Source: Chamaesiphon sp. GL140_3_metabinner_129_sub
GTDB lineage: Bacteria; Cyanobacteriota; Cyanobacteriia; Cyanobacteriales; Chamaesiphonaceae
Direction: 5' to 3'
Assembly: GCA_025358725.1 (NCBI GenBank)
Contig: JANYIT010000133.1
Span: 1 to 34,091 of the forward strand
Length of the DNA stretch: 34,091 bases
Position 1 is the stretch's first letter. Every line of letters starts with the position of its first letter. The notes under the pieces are model-generated. The model ran no database searches and was not told the DNA's origin. It saw only the letters and a program-made list of their open reading frames with translations. Shown piece after piece: positions 16,291-26,171 of the stretch. Made by a program: the position numbers and the translations under genes.

Positions 16291-17682
16291 TTAACAACCA
16301 ATGCCAATGTGTTGAAATCCTGCTGCAGTTAGTTTTGCTGGTGACAGAAAGTTTCGGCAATCGATCATGATCGGAGAACGCATCAGCTTAGCCAATTGCT
16401 GATAATCTATCTGCTGGAACTCTGACCACTCTGTCATTAGAATGATAGCATCACTATTAGCGGCTAACAGTGTTGGACTATCAACTAAGTCAACATTGGC
16501 TAAGCATTGGTGTGTTGATGATTGAGGCGAGACAATTGGGTCGTATGCCTTAACCTTAGCCCCAAGCTCGATCAATATTTGAATTATATCAAGTGCGGGT
16601 GCATCTCGCAAATCATCTGTATCAGGTTTGAAGGTTAAACCAAATAAACCAATCGTTTTGCCTTTGAGAATTTTCAAAGAGGTTTGCAGCTTTTGAATCA
16701 CTAGCGCGCGTTGCTGTTGATTGACGCTTACCGCTGCTTTGAGTAGTTGAGCATCATAGCCATAATCTGCTCCGGTATGAATCAGGGCGGCTAAGTCTTT
16801 AGGGAAACAAGATCCACCCCAACCAATTCCGGCATTCAAAAACTTATTGCCAATCCGCGAGTCTAAACCGATGCCCTTCGACACCTGGGTGACATCAGCA
16901 CCTACTCGTTCGCAAATATTGGCAATCTCATTAATAAAACTAATTTTTGTGGCTAAGAAAGCATTTGCGGCATACTTAATCATTTCTGCCGAACCCAAGT
17001 CTGTGCTTAGCACTGCGACAGGTGCTACTGTTGCATCTTCAGCATATTGCCGATCGATAATTGGTGCATATAGTTTGAGCATCAGATCGATCGCTTGCTG
17101 ATTATTACTACCCAAAACAATTCGATCGGGATTGAGCGTATCATATATTGCTGAACCCTCACGCAAAAATTCTGGGTTACTAACGACATCAAATTGGGGT
17201 GCCAGCCGACTAGTTTGAGGGTTGTCTCCAGCCCCAACTAAACTGGGCTGTTTGTTCCGTTCAGCTACACCATCTAGTACCAGCATTTTCACCCAGTCGC
17301 CTGAGCCGATCGGGACGGTAGATTTATTGACGATAACTTTATAATCACTATTGAGATGTTGGCCGATCCCTTTAGCTACTGCTTCTACATATTGGGTATC
17401 GCTAGAACCATTGGGTAATGGCGGAGTACCCACGGCAATAAATAAAATTTCCCCATGCTCAACGCCAACGGCTAGATCGGTTGTAAACTGCAATCGACCG
17501 CTAGACATCGCTGCTTTCATGATTTCTGACAACCCTGGTTCATAGATGGGTGAATGTCCAGATTTCATCAACTCCACTTTCGCAGGATTATTATCTACAC
17601 AAATCACATCATGACCAATATGTGCTAGACAAGCTCCTGTCACCAATCCAACGTAACCAGTACCAATAGTACAAACACGCAT
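16291..17682 (-). CDS. ugd: UDP-glucose 6-dehydrogenase
   Basis: Oxidises UDP-glucose to UDP-glucuronate with two NAD+. About 463 residues. The N-terminal Rossmann motif is MRVCTIGTGYVGLVTG. The catalytic cysteine is in GIGWGGSCFPKD, and the segment GLTFKPDTDDLRDAP marks the C-terminal UDP-binding domain. I chose the ATG at 17682 because GGGAG lies about 10 bases upstream and the Rossmann motif then starts at residue 1; a GTG six codons earlier is possible. The next upstream gene on the same strand encodes the enzyme that uses its product, so the pair probably makes UDP-xylose for surface glycans. Confidence 0.95.
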   Translation of the reverse strand: MRVCTIGTGYVGLVTGACLAHIGHDVICVDNNPAKVELMKSGHSPIYEPGLSEIMKAAMSSGRLQFTTDLAVGVEHGEILFIAVGTPPLPNGSSDTQYVEAVAKGIGQHLNSDYKVIVNKSTVPIGSGDWVKMLVLDGVAERNKQPSLVGAGDNPQTSRLAPQFDVVSNPEFLREGSAIYDTLNPDRIVLGSNNQQAIDLMLKLYAPIIDRQYAEDATVAPVAVLSTDLGSAEMIKYAANAFLATKISFINEIANICERVGADVTQVSKGIGLDSRIGNKFLNAGIGWGGSCFPKDLAALIHTGADYGYDAQLLKAAVSVNQQQRALVIQKLQTSLKILKGKTIGLFGLTFKPDTDDLRDAPALDIIQILIELGAKVKAYDPIVSPQSSTHQCLANVDLVDSPTLLAANSDAIILMTEWSEFQQIDYQQLAKLMRSPIMIDCRNFLSPAKLTAAGFQHIGIGC

Positions 17683-17859
17683 CTTAAAATTCACTCCCAC
17701 TTTTATACTGACTCAGTAAACATTTAAATTTGCTGGCGTAATTTGAATCCGCCGATCTCAAGTAGCCTGTTGGTAATGAGCATCGAGCGGGAGCAGAAAT
17801 GAACAATAATTCAGTTCTAACTCAGCTCTGCAATCTTACCCGCACTGTGAAATCAATAA

Positions 17860-18801
17860 TTAACAGCCTTTCTCAACCAATAGCCGCTGTTTAAATTCAG
17901 CGATTGTTTCAGTTAATCCTGTCTCCAAAGAAATAGTAGGCTGCCAATTTAGTCGGGTTTTCGCCTTGGTAATATCTGGCTTGCGCTGCTTAGGATCGTC
18001 TTGGGGTAGAGGCTTAAAGCTGATTTCTTGACCGGGATTTATTCTATCTCGGATTTTTTCGGCAAGTTGGAGAATCGTATATTCTTCAGGATTACCAATA
18101 TTGATTGGTCCAATTTGGTCGCTATTCATCAATTTCATCAAGCCATCAACTTGATCGGTAACATAGCAAAAGCTGCGAGTTTGGCTACCATCTCCATAGA
18201 CGGTTAATGGATTTCCTTTTAAGGATTGAGCGATAAAATTACTGACTACCCGACCATCATTTTCCAACATTCGCGGTCCATAGGTGTTGAAAATTCTCGC
18301 GACCCGAATTTCGACATTGTGTTGGCGATGGTAATCAAAGCTAAGAGTTTCAGCGATACGTTTACCTTCGTCATAGCAGGATCTAATCCCAATTGTATTG
18401 ACATTGCCATGATATTCTTCTGGTTGAGGATGAACATCTGGATCTCCATAAACCTCAGAAGTTGAAGCCAGTAAAAACCGGGCTTTAACCCGTTTTGCAA
18501 GTCCGAGCATATTCGATGTGCCGAGAAAACTCACCTTGGTAGTTTTAATCGGGTTGTACTGATAGTGAACAGGAGATGCTGGACAGGCTAGATGATAGAT
18601 TTGGTCTACTTCTAACCGAATTGGCTCAGTAATATCATGACGAATCCACTCAAAATTGGGATGATCGAACCATTTACTGATGTTACGTTTAGTCCCAGTA
18701 TAAAAATTGTCTAGGCAAATTACTTCATGCTGCTCTTGCATCAGTCGATCGAGTAGATGAGAACCAATAAACCCAGCACCACCTGTAACTAGAATTCGCA
18801 T
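17860..18801 (-). CDS. UDP-glucuronate decarboxylase (UDP-xylose synthase, extended SDR)
   Basis: Converts UDP-glucuronate to UDP-xylose with bound NAD+. Length 313 residues, as in soluble bacterial enzymes without a membrane anchor. NAD-binding motif [14 protein letters not shown] (3-16). [14 protein letters not shown] (about 93-106) is diagnostic of this family. The catalytic YxxxK is in SCYDEGKR, and [11 protein letters not shown] and [12 protein letters not shown] bind the nucleotide sugar. It precedes ugd on the minus strand with a gap of about 175 bases. dTDP-glucose dehydratases are related, but the ACPASP motif argues against them. Confidence 0.93.
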   Translation of the reverse strand: MRILVTGGAGFIGSHLLDRLMQEQHEVICLDNFYTGTKRNISKWFDHPNFEWIRHDITEPIRLEVDQIYHLACPASPVHYQYNPIKTTKVSFLGTSNMLGLAKRVKARFLLASTSEVYGDPDVHPQPEEYHGNVNTIGIRSCYDEGKRIAETLSFDYHRQHNVEIRVARIFNTYGPRMLENDGRVVSNFIAQSLKGNPLTVYGDGSQTRSFCYVTDQVDGLMKLMNSDQIGPINIGNPEEYTILQLAEKIRDRINPGQEISFKPLPQDDPKQRKPDITKAKTRLNWQPTISLETGLTETIAEFKQRLLVEKGC

Positions 18802-18963
18802 AATTTAAAATGTTGACAATTAACTTGTTTTAAAAATTCAAAGGTAGTCTCTTCAGTATGATTATTCCCTAATATCGATAGATCAGCAACAACGATCGCA
18901 ATTTTTGGTGATTTTCATCCGGATTAGCTGCTGGTGTTGACTGGTAACGAACTTCCAACTCTT

Positions 18964-20619
18964 TTAAATCCGTTGCCAAAGTTGGATTGTACCATCAGCA
19001 CCACCAATAGCGACAGTATTTCCTGCCGAATCGATCGCCACAGACATGACCGAACGACCCGGATCGCCTTTGAGAATACTTCTGGCTCGATCTCGGAACC
19101 GGAGATCTTCTCCTCTGTACCATACTTTCGCTTTACCATCGACACTACCCGTAATCAAATACTGACCATCGGGGCTGAAGACGCAAGCATTGATTTGTCC
19201 AGCATGGGCTTTAATCGTCTGAGCTAGCTCAATTTGCGGTGGTTGACCATTTTCGATGTTTCCTAGTTGCCACAAGACGATATAGCCATTAACTGTACCT
19301 GCGGCGATCGTTCGTGAATCAGGGCTGATCGCTAAGGAGCCAATACAATTTTTATTATTGATCGACTCGACAATCATTGCCCCCGAACTCAACGACCAGA
19401 TCTTGACAGTTCCATCATCGCCAGTACTAACCAAAAATTTACCATCAGTACTCAAAGCGATTGCGGCAACTGGTTCGAGCGCGGGAATCGTTTTGGTCAC
19501 GGCACCATCAGGCAGACTCCACAGCACGATCGTTTGGTCAAAACTACCACTGACCAAAGTTTTGCTGTCAGGACTAATTGCCAGAGATCTGACTGAAGCT
19601 TGATGCTGGGTCAAATTTTGAATGAGCGAACCAGTCGCTAAATTCCACAATTTGATCGTATCATCCCAACTACCACTAGCTAGTAGCTTGCCATCAGGAC
19701 TTACCGCTAGTGCAAATACACCTTTGAGGTGATCTACCAGGGTATGAATTGTAGTGCCCGTCTCTAGTTGCCACAATTTAATCGTCTTATCAAAACTGCC
19801 ACTTACGAGCTTGCCACCATCAGGAGTGAAACTCAGGCATCGCACCCAATCGTCGTGAGCACTAATTGTCTGCCACAGATTCCAGGTCGGTTTAGACCAC
19901 AGATCGCCACTCAATTCTCCAGAAATGAGATTTTCAGGCATCAAGTTGTTGGACATCAAGTCCTCAGAAATCATATCTAGCAAGGGTGTAATATCAATTT
20001 CTGGTTCATCATCGCCGAAACTAAAGACGCTACTAGCTGTCGATTGAGTCAACTCGGTTGAACCGAGACCTAACTGCTGAGACATCTGCATCAGATGGCA
20101 TTCGAGATACTCTACTCGATCGGTTAGTGCGTTACTCTCCAGTAGATCGATGACATCTTTGAGACTTCCTTCAACCCCAGTGACATGAGCTTGCATCGAC
20201 TGCATTAGCTGCTGGTGCAGGTCGAATTTCTGTGCTAAGGCAATCACATCTTGTCGATTCTCTAACGGCAAAGCTGTGCCAATGGCCGCAGTTAACACAG
20301 CGGGTTCGGATTTTTTCTGAACAGCCATCGTCTGTTTGACTAGAGCTGTCGCAAAACTCCGCGCTTGGGCGATTTCCTGCTGAAGCACTTCACCTTGTTG
20401 TTGAAGTTCTCGATCGAGCTTGCGTTCTAAAGATCGATCGTGGATGTGGAGGTTTTTCGTCAATCGCCATCGATTGATTGCGCTGAGTACCAGGCTAATC
20501 AGAATTGGCACTAGTGCATAAATCCACTGCGAGGATGCGGCTGCGGCAATTGCCCCTACTACTGCGACAGCGATGGCGAGATATTCACTCAGGTCCAACC
20601 AATGGAGAGAATTTGACAT
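18964..20619 (-). CDS. Membrane-anchored seven-bladed WD40 protein
   Basis: A 551-residue protein of unknown function. The N-terminus has two hydrophobic stretches (about 11-30 and 33-46), then a charged helical region (55-200) likely to form a coiled coil. The linker is acidic, and seven WD40 repeats follow from about residue 245 to the end, for example LVSGSFDKTIKLWQ, LASGSWDDTIKLWN and AIGGADGTIQLWQ. The last blade ends at the C-terminus, so the propeller closes without an added domain. The propeller is probably a cytoplasmic protein-binding platform tethered to a membrane. The upstream neighbours on its strand are unrelated, and proximity to the polysaccharide genes is suggestive only. 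Confidence 0.88.
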   Translation of the reverse strand: MSNSLHWLDLSEYLAIAVAVVGAIAAAASSQWIYALVPILISLVLSAINRWRLTKNLHIHDRSLERKLDRELQQQGEVLQQEIAQARSFATALVKQTMAVQKKSEPAVLTAAIGTALPLENRQDVIALAQKFDLHQQLMQSMQAHVTGVEGSLKDVIDLLESNALTDRVEYLECHLMQMSQQLGLGSTELTQSTASSVFSFGDDEPEIDITPLLDMISEDLMSNNLMPENLISGELSGDLWSKPTWNLWQTISAHDDWVRCLSFTPDGGKLVSGSFDKTIKLWQLETGTTIHTLVDHLKGVFALAVSPDGKLLASGSWDDTIKLWNLATGSLIQNLTQHQASVRSLAISPDSKTLVSGSFDQTIVLWSLPDGAVTKTIPALEPVAAIALSTDGKFLVSTGDDGTVKIWSLSSGAMIVESINNKNCIGSLAISPDSRTIAAGTVNGYIVLWQLGNIENGQPPQIELAQTIKAHAGQINACVFSPDGQYLITGSVDGKAKVWYRGEDLRFRDRARSILKGDPGRSVMSVAIDSAGNTVAIGGADGTIQLWQRI

Positions 20620-21132
20620 TACAGTTAGCAGTTATGGATGGTGGATAGTAGAAATTATGACAACCTTACCCAACTGCACGCTAATAATGCCATAAACTGT
20701 ACGGTGCAGCAAGTATGTATAACCCAATGTATATCAATTTTTTTGTCAAGCGGTTTTCCTAATTTCTAGCTTGATACCTGCTCAGCGATCACAACAGATG
20801 CCTGCCCATATTGTTATTCCCGATTATCAAAATTCGTGTTATCGTTAATGAATTGTTAAGCATTGCTTAATAATATTCAAAGTAAGCACTTTAAATATTG
20901 AAATACACGACTTAATTGTGATTTGTTAGTGTAACACTGACCCAAACGAGATTAAGGATACTTATCTTTGTCTACAGTATTTACTATGTATATTTGGCTA
21001 TGGGTGTACGTTATGATTTAGCTAACGGCCGATCGTCAGATATTATATAGAGTAAATAATTACCTTGAAAATACCTAATTAAAGCATCGACCATTTCCAT
21101 AACTTAGCCACCCTTCCCCACTGTAGCCGTTC
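20620..21132. other. Long AT-rich region between the WD40 gene and purF
   Basis: About 510 bases between divergent genes with no convincing reading frame. It must hold both promoters. Two compact palindromes stand out: TTAAGCATTGCTTAA (20856-20870, 7-bp arms, one central base) and AGTGTAACACT (20928-20938, 5-bp arms). They lie 263 and 195 bases before purF. CTGCAC and GTGCAG near 20680-20710 can also pair. No known riboswitch was recognised. Confidence 0.5.
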
Positions 21133-22602
21133 ATGATTCCTGATTGCGATTTACACCTCGATCTCTACGATGACAACGCTGTTGATAAACCTGAAGAAGC
21201 CTGTGGGGTGTTTGGGATCTATGCTCCGGGGCAAGAGGTGGCGAAGCTCACGTATTTTGGTTTGTATGCCCTGCAGCATCGGGGACAAGAATCGGCGGGA
21301 ATCGCCACTTTTGATGGGCAGCAGCTATACGAACATCGGGATATGGGGCTAGTCTCTCATGTCTTTAATCCAGATATTTTACAGAAATTACCAGGGCAAC
21401 TGGCGATCGGACATACCCGCTATTCAACGACTGGAGCGAGCCGTCGTTGCAATGCTCAACCAGTAATCGTGGACACTAGGCTAGGAAAACTTGCTCTTGC
21501 ACATAATGGCAATCTTGTCAATACCGCGGAGCTTCAGGCGTATTTATTAGCAAAGGGCTGCGAACTAACCACGACGATCGATTCAGAAGCGATCGCTTTG
21601 ATCATTCGGGATGAAGTCAATGCTGGTAAAGGCTGGGTTGATGCAACTGTCAGCGCGTGTCGGCGATGCGTGGGTGCATTTAGTTTGACGATCGCCACTC
21701 CAGATGGAATTATGGCAATCCGCGATCCGTATGGGATTCGTCCACTAGTATTAGGGATCATGCCCGATCATGTCAGCCACTATGTAGTGGCTTCAGAAAC
21801 CTGTGCTTTAGATATCATTGGTGCCGACTACGAACGAGATGTCAAACCCGGCGAACTGTTATGGATTACGGCGGAAGGAGTAACAGCTATTGATTGGGCA
21901 CCGAAAACGGCACCGAAGCTGTGCATCTTTGAGATGATTTATTTCGCCCGCCCTGATAGCTGGGTACACGAAGAAAGCTTGTATAGCTACCGGATGCGAT
22001 TGGGCAAGCAATTGGCACAGGAATCATTACATGATGCCGATATCGTCATTGGCGTACCTGATTCAGGAATACCTGCGGCAATTGGATTTTCAGAGGCATC
22101 GGGGATCCCTTATGCCGAAGGCTTGATCAAAAATCGTTATGTAGGGCGCACATTTATTCAGCCCACCCAAGAAATGCGAGAGGCAGGGATTCGGATGAAA
22201 TTAAACCCGCTCAAAGATGTTTTGAAGGGGAAACGGGTGATTGTAATTGATGACTCGATCGTGCGTGGAACTACTAGCCGTAAACTAGTCAAAGCTTTGC
22301 GGGATGCTGGAGCAACTGAAGTCCACATGCGGATTTCTTCACCACCAGTTACTCATCCTTGCTTCTATGGCATTGATACTGATACTCAAGATCAATTAAT
22401 TGCTGCAACCAAATCTGTGGCAGAGATTGCCGCGCAAATTGGGGTAGACACCTTGGCATATTTATCCTGGGAAGGGATGCTATCTGCAACCAATCAAAAT
22501 CCTGAGAATTTCTGCTCAGCTTGTTTTACGGGTGACTATCCAGTGGAGATTCCCGATGGAGTCAAGCGTTCTAAATTAATGCTCGAAGGCACCAGAGGCT
22601 AG
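21133..22602 (+). CDS. purF: Amidophosphoribosyltransferase PurF
   Basis: Commits PRPP to purine synthesis: it releases ammonia from glutamine and forms phosphoribosylamine. Length 489 residues. A 23-residue propeptide ends before Cys24 in EEACGVFGIY, the N-terminal nucleophile; removal of the propeptide is expected. LQHRGQESAGIA and GHTRYSTTG belong to the glutaminase domain, and VIVIDDSIVRGTTS is the PRPP site. Cysteines in THPCFYGID and NFCSACFTGDYP fit the iron-sulphur-containing Bacillus-type enzyme. It stands alone on the plus strand behind a long leader and ahead of a strong hairpin. Confidence 0.97.
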   Translation: MIPDCDLHLDLYDDNAVDKPEEACGVFGIYAPGQEVAKLTYFGLYALQHRGQESAGIATFDGQQLYEHRDMGLVSHVFNPDILQKLPGQLAIGHTRYSTTGASRRCNAQPVIVDTRLGKLALAHNGNLVNTAELQAYLLAKGCELTTTIDSEAIALIIRDEVNAGKGWVDATVSACRRCVGAFSLTIATPDGIMAIRDPYGIRPLVLGIMPDHVSHYVVASETCALDIIGADYERDVKPGELLWITAEGVTAIDWAPKTAPKLCIFEMIYFARPDSWVHEESLYSYRMRLGKQLAQESLHDADIVIGVPDSGIPAAIGFSEASGIPYAEGLIKNRYVGRTFIQPTQEMREAGIRMKLNPLKDVLKGKRVIVIDDSIVRGTTSRKLVKALRDAGATEVHMRISSPPVTHPCFYGIDTDTQDQLIAATKSVAEIAAQIGVDTLAYLSWEGMLSATNQNPENFCSACFTGDYPVEIPDGVKRSKLMLEGTRG

Positions 22603-22667
22603 GTTGAGAGGATGTTGTCCGCGCAGGATCACACATCCTCAAGTTAGATAGAATGGTTAAAACTCCA

Positions 22668-22700
22668 ATATCCCTGACTTCTTCAAGAAGTCGGGGATAT
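22668..22700. terminator. Palindromic hairpin between purF and the 1-Cys peroxiredoxin gene
   Basis: ATATCCC-T-GACTTCTT and AAGAAGTC-G-GGGATAT pair over 16 positions with one T.G pair around a one-base centre. The two genes converge here, so it can serve both as a terminator. The same kind of GACTTCTT/AAGAAGTC palindrome occurs between genes in many cyanobacteria. Confidence 0.65.
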
Positions 22701-22708
22701 GTCTTTGC

Positions 22709-23344
22709 TTACTTATTTGGTTGAGGAGTCATCCGCAGATAAGGCTTCAGTTCGGTAATTCCTTTGGGAAATTTCACCTTAGCATCTGCAGTAGAGATAG
22801 TTGGTACGACTACGCAGTCACCACCATCAACCCAGTTTGCTGGAGTTGCAACACTATAGTTATCGGTGAGTTGGAGGGAGTCGATTACCCGCAAGATCTC
22901 ATCAAAGTTGCGTCCAGTGCTTGGCGGGTAAGTAATCGTCAGGCGCAACTTTTTGCTAGGATCGATCACAAATACCGATCGAACAGTCACCATTGCATTA
23001 GCATTGGGGTGAATCATGTCGTAGAGATCGGATACTTTTTTATCTGGATCGGCAATAATTGGATAATTTAGTGCAGAACCTTGAGTTTCGAGAATATCAC
23101 CAACCCAACCCTTGTGAGATTCTACATCATCAACACTCAAGGCAATCGGTTTAACGTTGCGCTTGTCAAATTCTGGTTTTAATTTAGCGACTTCGCCAAG
23201 CTCTGTCGTACAAACTGGCGTAAAATCTTTGGGATGGGAGAATAGAACCACCCAGCTAGTTCCAGCCCATTCAAAAAAATCGATCTCACCATCGGTGGTG
23301 GCTTGTGTGAAGTTGGGTACGATATCCCCTAGTCTTAATTGCAT
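22709..23344 (-). CDS. 1-Cys peroxiredoxin (Prx6 type)
   Basis: A thiol peroxidase of 211 residues. The only peroxidatic cysteine is Cys45 in SHPKDFTPVCTTELG, the Prx6 signature. The long C-terminal extension with PPSTGRNFDEILRVIDSLQ and the motif TPANWVDGGDCVVVP is typical of Prx6. Cys near residue 181 (GGDCVV) lies in the extension and is not a normal resolving cysteine. It reduces hydrogen peroxide and lipid peroxides using a low-molecular thiol or glutaredoxin-type donor. It stands alone on the minus strand. Three peroxiredoxin-type genes in one window fits an oxygenic phototroph. Confidence 0.94.
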   Translation of the reverse strand: MQLRLGDIVPNFTQATTDGEIDFFEWAGTSWVVLFSHPKDFTPVCTTELGEVAKLKPEFDKRNVKPIALSVDDVESHKGWVGDILETQGSALNYPIIADPDKKVSDLYDMIHPNANAMVTVRSVFVIDPSKKLRLTITYPPSTGRNFDEILRVIDSLQLTDNYSVATPANWVDGGDCVVVPTISTADAKVKFPKGITELKPYLRMTPQPNK

Positions 23345-23509
23345 AATCTATCTAGATAAAATAAGTGGAAAGGCGCAACATTTGATTGTTTCACAAAGTT
23401 GTCTGAATCTCCTATTACTATACATATTTATTTAGGATTGAGGTCGGAACACAGCCACTATGTAAGTAGGATGGCACAAATTAAGTGTCAGAATAGAAGT
23501 ACCTTAAAC

Positions 23510-23538
23510 CTATCGGGTGGTAACTACCCACCCGATAG
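23510..23538 (-). terminator. Strong hairpin downstream of murA
   Basis: CTATCGGGTGG (23510-23520) and CCACCCGATAG (23528-23538) form a perfect 11-bp stem with a 7-base loop. It lies 34 bases past the murA stop on the minus strand, separated from it by the heptamer repeat at 23544-23567. No U run follows, so it may be an RNA stabiliser or a repeat instead of a simple terminator. Confidence 0.55.
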
Positions 23539-23543
23539 CTATT

Positions 23544-23567
23544 CACTTTCAACTTTCAACTTTCAAC
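23544..23567. repeat. Three tandem CTTTCAA heptamers after murA
   Basis: ACTTTCAACTTTCAACTTTCAAC is a perfect heptamer run at the 3' side of murA. Related scraps occur at 5900-5912 and, on the other strand, at 12903-12919 (GTTGAAAGTTGAAAG), each next to a gene end. Confidence 0.7.
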
Positions 23568-23571
23568 TAAT

Positions 23572-24906
23572 TTACACCCGAACTGTTTCAGCCGCGTAGC
23601 GATGGATCACTTCACCATCAGCATTGACTCGAACACGCTCGATTTTGGCTCCCAGATTTCGCATTTTTGCTTCAAGGTTATCATAACCCCGATCGAGGTG
23701 ATGCAAGCCTTGGATGACTGTTTTGCCCTGAGCGGCTAAACCAGCGAGTACCAATGCTGCCGAAGCGCGGAGATCTGTGGCTGTCACGGTTGCACCAGAG
23801 AGTTTGGCGACACCCTCAACGATCGCATGATTGCCTTTGACTTTGATATTGGCACCCATCCGTTTGAGTTCGGCGACGTGTTGGAGCCGATTTTCAAACA
23901 CGGTTTCGGTAATCACACTATTACCATCGCTCACAGCTAGCATTGCCATAAATTGCGCTTGCATATCTGTCGGAAAAGCTGGGTAAGGCAGTGTCTCAAT
24001 ATCTGTTCCTCTGAGGATACCAGTCGGAATCACCCGCATTCGATCGGGTGCATCCATCACTACTTTGGCACCAATTTGCTCTAACTTAGCAATTGCCGCA
24101 GTGAGATGATCAGGAATCACTGGGAACATGCTAATTTCCGAATTGGTAATCGCACCAGCAACTAGAAAGGTAGCCACTTCGACCCGATCGGGAATGATAC
24201 TATAATCTGTTGAGTGTAGTTCTTTGACCCCAACGATCGTAATCCGATCTGTGCCTGCGCCAGTAATCTTGGCACCCATCGAAATACAGAAATTTGCCAA
24301 ATCGACAACTTCTGGTTCCTTTGCCGCATTCTCCAAAATTGTCTCACCATCAGCTAGCGTCGCCGCCATCATCAATGTTTCCGTTGCACCGACACTGGGG
24401 TAGTCTAGATAGATTTTCGCCCCTTGGAGGCGTTTACTCGAACCAGTTACATAAGCATTGACAATCCCATGCTCGATTTCGACATGAGCACCCATGGCTT
24501 GTAGTCCACGCACATGTAGCTCTACAGGTCTAGCACCGATCGAACAACCACCAGGTAATGGTACCTTGGCCACACCTAACCTTGCCAAAATTGGACCGAT
24601 CGAGAAAAATGCTGCTCGCAACTTAGAAACCAGTTCAAACGGTGGTGTATGGCAGTTAAAGTCCGTCGTATCAAAATCGATAACTTCGCCATTGCGCTGG
24701 ATCTTGACTCCCAATGCTTCAATAATCTGGCACATCTTATCGACATCTACCAGCCCCGGAATATTTTGGAGCCGACATTCGCTTGAACACAGTAGTGCTC
24801 CAGCCATCACAACTAATGCGGAATTCTTGGCACCACTAATTTTTACTTCCCCTGACAATGGGTTCTGACCCCAGATGTGAATGACAGGCTCTTCTGTTGC
24901 TAACAT
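23572..24906 (-). CDS. murA: UDP-N-acetylglucosamine 1-carboxyvinyltransferase MurA
   Basis: Transfers enolpyruvate from PEP to UDP-GlcNAc, the first committed step of peptidoglycan synthesis. About 444 residues. [18 protein letters not shown] is the N-terminal substrate-binding segment with the conserved Lys-Asn pair. The PEP-reactive cysteine lies in [28 protein letters not shown] and [18 protein letters not shown] are also invariant regions. I chose the ATG at 24906 because the conserved domain starts soon after; a TTG at 24948 would add 14 unconserved residues. It is monocistronic as far as can be seen. Confidence 0.96.
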   Translation of the reverse strand: MLATEEPVIHIWGQNPLSGEVKISGAKNSALVVMAGALLCSSECRLQNIPGLVDVDKMCQIIEALGVKIQRNGEVIDFDTTDFNCHTPPFELVSKLRAAFFSIGPILARLGVAKVPLPGGCSIGARPVELHVRGLQAMGAHVEIEHGIVNAYVTGSSKRLQGAKIYLDYPSVGATETLMMAATLADGETILENAAKEPEVVDLANFCISMGAKITGAGTDRITIVGVKELHSTDYSIIPDRVEVATFLVAGAITNSEISMFPVIPDHLTAAIAKLEQIGAKVVMDAPDRMRVIPTGILRGTDIETLPYPAFPTDMQAQFMAMLAVSDGNSVITETVFENRLQHVAELKRMGANIKVKGNHAIVEGVAKLSGATVTATDLRASAALVLAGLAAQGKTVIQGLHHLDRGYDNLEAKMRNLGAKIERVRVNADGEVIHRYAAETVRV

Positions 24907-24948
24907 ATTTTGGGTGGTAGTTATGCTACTGATGGGTTTTTCCTCCAA

Positions 24949-25262
24949 GTTCCAAGAGATTGCTCGGGATTATTTATTTTTGATTAGATTTTACAGGAAT
25001 TATGTAATAAATACGATCGATCTTCAGTAATTTAATCAGCGACTCGATCGCTATTGGTAAAATTTGTTACTAAATTCTTATCTGTCGAACAATATTAAAC
25101 ATCCTCGGCGTTCATCAAAAAGGTGCTGTTGGCTACAGCTTGACAAACTCACGCTCAATTTGGATACTTTGGTGCTTAATTATATTGTTCCCATCTCAAA
25201 GATGGTAGTTGATGACCAACTAAACAATCTAGATATCATCGTCTGTGCAAAGATCATGATCT
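24949..25262. other. Gap between crtR and murA
   Basis: About 310 AT-rich bases without a supported gene. It should carry the murA promoter on the minus strand. A plus-strand frame from a TTG at 25064 runs into the 3' end of crtR but has no family resemblance and no ribosome binding site. I see no strong hairpin or repeat here. Confidence 0.4.
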
Positions 25263-26171
25263 TTAGTGTTCTCTATTTACTGAATCCACTGGATCGGATT
25301 TGTGGTGAAATCTAATCCCCAAAAATATGTCATAGACAAAATGGAGAAAATCTTTACCCTGTAATAATCCTAGAGATTGATGACATCCCTTTGATTCTAA
25401 TAATGGCTTGGTTGCCCTGTAAGCGGATTGGTACTTATACCAAGGAATTGATGGCCACAGGTGATGGATTAGATGATAATTTTGGCCAAAGATCAGTATA
25501 TTGAGGATCGGACCAGGATAAACGCGGGCATTTTTCAAGCGATTGCGATCCTTGAATGGACGATGTGGCAGATAGTCAAAAAATAGCCCTAATGCTAGCC
25601 CAACTACTAATGCGGGTGAAAACCAATAATTTAAAATATATTGGGTAAAACCATATTGACAGGCAAAATAAATAACTAATGCGACTACCAACCTACTGAG
25701 AAACCATTCTAGTAGCTCGTAGTTCCGCCACAATCTACGCTGGAAAAAATAGATCTCATGATAAAAAAATCTGGCAGCAATCAGCCAGAGTGGACCACCC
25801 GTAGATACAAAATGATCAGGATCGTTATCGGGATCGTTAACGTTGGCATGATGCTGGATGTGTACACGAGTAAACACTGGAAATGCAAACCCTAGCATGA
25901 GAGCACTCACATGACCCATAATTGCATTCACTGCTCGATCGGGATGAGCGGCATTGTGTGAAGCGTCATGAATCACCGTACCTGCCATCTGTAAAGCCAA
26001 GACATTGAAACCGAAGCAACACCAACCGGGTAACTGCCATTGCCAATAGCCGATTGTAGAAACCGTTACCAAGACAATCGCGCCCAAGAACATGAAGACA
26101 TTGGGATTCAATTCTTCAGGAGGTCCCAAAAATTCCCTGGGGACTCTGAGGGGCTGCTGCGCCTCCGACAT
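25263..26171 (-). CDS. crtR: Beta-carotene hydroxylase CrtR (fatty acid desaturase superfamily)
   Basis: A membrane di-iron enzyme that adds 3-hydroxyl groups to beta-ionone rings, giving zeaxanthin and related xanthophylls. Length 302 residues. Histidine clusters: HDASH (68-72), HIQHH (104-108), LPHRP (201-205) and HLIHH (233-237). Hydrophobic stretches at about 25-42, 50-66, 88-100, 160-176 and 184-200 span the membrane. The N-terminal REFLGPPEELNPN segment and the HANVNDPDNDPDHF sequence match cyanobacterial CrtR more than acyl-lipid desaturases. It stands alone on the minus strand, and the upstream region of about 370 bases should carry its promoter. Confidence 0.92.
   Translation of the reverse strand: MSEAQQPLRVPREFLGPPEELNPNVFMFLGAIVLVTVSTIGYWQWQLPGWCCFGFNVLALQMAGTVIHDASHNAAHPDRAVNAIMGHVSALMLGFAFPVFTRVHIQHHANVNDPDNDPDHFVSTGGPLWLIAARFFYHEIYFFQRRLWRNYELLEWFLSRLVVALVIYFACQYGFTQYILNYWFSPALVVGLALGLFFDYLPHRPFKDRNRLKNARVYPGPILNILIFGQNYHLIHHLWPSIPWYKYQSAYRATKPLLESKGCHQSLGLLQGKDFLHFVYDIFLGIRFHHKSDPVDSVNREH

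Noticed and set aside
20620-21132. Purine riboswitch or known small RNA before purF
   Set aside because: I could not identify the conserved junction bases of a purine riboswitch or motifs of known cyanobacterial RNAs such as Yfr1 or Yfr2.
25064-25315. 83-residue plus-strand reading frame between murA and crtR
   Set aside because: It starts at a TTG without a ribosome binding site, overlaps the 3' end of crtR on the other strand and resembles no family I know.
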